Below, in pieces: positions 62,395 through 64,000 of a stretch of 64,000 bases of DNA. The stretch comes from JAXGXJ01 sp040772905 (GTDB lineage Bacteria > Actinomycetota > Thermoleophilia > RBG-16-64-13). Location of the stretch: positions 1-64,000 of the forward strand of contig JAXGXJ010000012.1 in NCBI GenBank assembly GCA_040772905.1. Reading direction: 5' to 3'. The notes under the pieces were generated by a model. The model was not told the origin of the DNA. It did not search any database and was given only the letters and a program-made list of their open reading frames with translations. A program made the position numbers and the translations under genes. Position 1 is the stretch's first letter. Each line of letters starts with the position of its first letter.

Positions 62395-62430
62395 GCCGCA
62401 GGGCCCCGGAGACTTCCGGGGCCCTGCGGC
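62395..62430. terminator. Perfect 16-bp stem hairpin
   Basis: Arms 62395-62410 and 62415-62430 with a four-base loop, 45 bp after the amidohydrolase stop. No T-tract. Confidence 0.75.
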
Positions 62431-62527
62431 GTCCGCGCTGCCGCGGCCGTGCGGTACTATCCACACGACCGTCGACCGCTGATCGTCGACCGACACGAGC
62501 AACCGATGCCAAGAAGGGGCCAGAGCC

Positions 62528-63394
62528 ATGAAGATCACTGAGGTCCTCTACTCGCGGATGAGCTTTTCGTTCGAGGTGTTCCCGCCCAAGACCGATGCCG
62601 GCATGGAGAAACTGCGCACCGCGCTGCAGCATTTCTACGCGTATAAACCCGACTTCATCAGTTGCACGTACGGGGCCGGCGGCAGCAACGCGGGGCGCAA
62701 CGTGGAGGTGTGCCAGGCCATCAAGGAAGATGGGCAGACCGAGGTCATGACCCACTTCACCTGTATCGGCAACACCAGGGAGAAGATCACCAGCGAACTG
62801 CAGCACTATGTGTCTCTGGGTATCGAGAACATCTTGGCCATGCGCGGCGACCTACCCGCGGGGTGGGAAGGGACCCGAGGCGATTTCAGCTACGCCGACG
62901 GATTGATCCGATACATAGAGAAAGAATTCCCCGATTTCTGTATCGCAGCGGCCTGCTACCCGGAGAAGCACATCCTGGCGCCCAGCTTTGCGGCGGACAT
63001 CGCGCATCTGCGCAGCAAGCAAGACAATGGAGCCGAGTTCCTCTGCTCACAGCTGTGTCACGACGTGGAAGCCTACAAGGCTTTCATCTATAGGATCCGG
63101 GAAGCCGGTATCACGGTCCCCGTGGTGCTCGGCGTCATGCCGGCTCTGGACAAGGACGCCATCATCCGGATGACCGTCAGCAACGGCTGCTCCATCCCCG
63201 CGGAACTGGCCGCCATCATAGGCAAGTACGGTGAGGATCCCGAGGAGTTCAAGAAGGCGGGTATCGAGTACACCATCGAACAGATCTTCCGCTTCATGGA
63301 GGCGGGGATCGACGGCCTGCACCTGTACACGCTCAACAAGTGGGAGGATGTCGAGACCATCTTGGACGGGTCGGGCATCCGCAAGGACATCTAG
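62528..63394 (+). CDS. metF: 5,10-Methylenetetrahydrofolate reductase
   Basis: A 288-residue FAD enzyme reducing methylene-THF to methyl-THF for methionine synthesis or a methyl-branch pathway. Motifs: SFEVFPPKTDAGMEKL, CTYGAGGSNAGRN, HFTCIGNT, ILAMRGDLP and a C-terminal GLHLYTLNK. ATG 62528 follows GAAGGGG. No methionine or Wood-Ljungdahl genes adjoin it. Its stop overlaps that of the convergent toxin gene by four bases. Confidence 0.95.
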   Translation: MKITEVLYSRMSFSFEVFPPKTDAGMEKLRTALQHFYAYKPDFISCTYGAGGSNAGRNVEVCQAIKEDGQTEVMTHFTCIGNTREKITSELQHYVSLGIENILAMRGDLPAGWEGTRGDFSYADGLIRYIEKEFPDFCIAAACYPEKHILAPSFAADIAHLRSKQDNGAEFLCSQLCHDVEAYKAFIYRIREAGITVPVVLGVMPALDKDAIIRMTVSNGCSIPAELAAIIGKYGEDPEEFKKAGIEYTIEQIFRFMEAGIDGLHLYTLNKWEDVETILDGSGIRKDI

Positions 63395-63801
63395 CGTCGA
63401 GGGAGCGGCACCGTTTCGAATCCCTCCTGACGGAAGTGATCGTCGGTGGCGAGAGCGGTGGTGAGGCCGAGGCGGCGCATCATCACGAAGCTGAGGCAGT
63501 CGGTGAGCGTGTAGCGCTTGTCGGGGCGCTCGAGGAAGAGACTCCAGGCGCGGCGCTCCTCAGCGGCGTCGGGATGTTCGACGTGCACCTCGGCCGCGGC
63601 GCGGATGTGAGACCCCACCCGCGCGGCTGTGTGGTGGTTGCGCCGCGCGAGGATGAGGCTCACGAGCTCGTCCAGCACGTACGTGCTGGTGACCAGCCGC
63701 AGTGACTGCTCAGCCAGCAACTCCTTGATGGGCTCATGCGCGGGCGACCCCGAGAAGAGCAGGTCGTACCACCCGGACGTGTCGACGAACAAGGGCTTCA
63801 T
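63391..63801 (-). CDS. PIN-domain ribonuclease toxin (VapC-like)
   Basis: A 136-residue PIN protein with the acidic active-site residues in FVDTSGWYDLL, LDELVSLI, LTDCLSFVMM and ATDDHF. PIN toxins cleave RNA, often tRNA or rRNA. ATG 63801 overlaps the end of the upstream antitoxin frame (ATGA), the standard order for VapBC. Confidence 0.9.
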   Translation of the reverse strand: MKPLFVDTSGWYDLLFSGSPAHEPIKELLAEQSLRLVTSTYVLDELVSLILARRNHHTAARVGSHIRAAAEVHVEHPDAAEERRAWSLFLERPDKRYTLTDCLSFVMMRRLGLTTALATDDHFRQEGFETVPLPRR

Positions 63802-64000
63802 CCCGCAGACGTCTTCTCCGAGGCGTCAGATGGGCCTGGTGTCCTGGGACTGACGGCCGGGGTCGTGTCCGCCCCGTAGAGGATGCGGTCGTGATCCTTG
63901 CCGCTGAAATCGCTTTCGGCGATGAGGCCTGCCAGCTCCCTCACATGCGGCGCGCCGGTGCGCGCCTGCTCCATGGCGGTCCTTACCAGGGCACGGATGA
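63798..64000 (-). CDS. Antitoxin partner of the PIN toxin (partial, cut by window end)
   Basis: The minus-strand frame is open from the window edge to TGA 63798 and reads IRALVRTAMEQARTGAPHVR, then ELAGLIAESDFSG and a Pro/Ser-rich tail. The stop overlaps the toxin start. The position and the short helical C-terminus fit a VapB-type antitoxin whose DNA-binding N-terminus lies beyond the window; the family cannot be fixed from the visible part. Confidence 0.7.
   Translation of the reverse strand, partial: IRALVRTAMEQARTGAPHVRELAGLIAESDFSGKDHDRILYGADTTPAVSPRTPGPSDASEKTSAG

Noticed and set aside
62351..62527. S-adenosylmethionine riboswitch before metF
   Set aside because: The spacer holds a terminator hairpin and two CGTCGACCG repeats, but none of the conserved riboswitch helices.

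Overview
The window is high-GC DNA with actinobacterial character: strong GGAGG-type ribosome binding sites, many GTG and TTG starts, start/stop overlaps in operons, an SLH-anchored polysaccharide deacetylase, VanW-type wall protein and numerous zinc-ribbon tails. The gene content (pyrogallol transhydroxylase, UbiD-type decarboxylase, membrane molybdoenzyme, methylene-THF reductase) suggests a facultative or strict anaerobe from a deep actinobacterial branch. That placement is inference; there is no rRNA or marker protein here to settle it.

Layout. 0-11 kb: mscL with a zinc-ribbon tail, a HerA-like ATPase, rpiB, an archaeo-eukaryotic release-factor-like protein, a HAD phosphatase, then a tight run of zinc ribbon, coiled-coil, SPFH/zinc-ribbon, DUF2207 and winged-helix/zinc-ribbon genes ending in a ModE-like regulator and an FmdE protein. 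12-19 kb: VanW wall protein, birA, bioY (with a BirA operator lying on the promoter), uppP and a polysaccharide deacetylase. 18.7-25 kb: an OmpR-type sensor/regulator pair divergent from an HtrA protease. Three promoters here (regulator, protease, a SHOCT membrane protein) share one box design, CTTAC-N6-CTTAC-N11--10, so I propose a small envelope-stress regulon. A 125-bp tandem repeat, an acylphosphatase, a DUF4126 protein and a nitroreductase fill the rest.

25.2-41.4 kb is the most interesting part: a 16.2-kb genomic island in tRNA-Arg(CCT). The last 27 bases of the tRNA recur with one mismatch at 41336-41362, and a decayed tyrosine recombinase lies inside. The island carries a pyrogallol-phloroglucinol transhydroxylase (large and small subunits), a divergent PAS/GAF regulator with a transposase-like helix-turn-helix, two solute-binding proteins without any transporter, a TatD-like hydrolase, and a three-subunit DMSO-reductase-like molybdoenzyme.

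41.5-47 kb is a decaying stretch: a full-length but broken CHASE4-GGDEF-HD-GYP sensor, a frameshifted UbiD decarboxylase with its intact small D subunit, and a frameshifted class III aminotransferase. Together with the island this reads as gallate to pyrogallol to phloroglucinol, with the first step apparently broken (or misassembled). 47-55.6 kb: nitrilase-family amidase, catalase, a NarL-type two-component pair, a lone receiver protein and a large secreted repeat protein. 55.9-62.4 kb: a second NarL-type pair followed by a TRAP transporter (dctPQM) and an ACMSD-family amidohydrolase, probably one uptake-and-conversion unit for an organic acid. The window ends with metF and a VapBC-like toxin/antitoxin pair cut by the edge.
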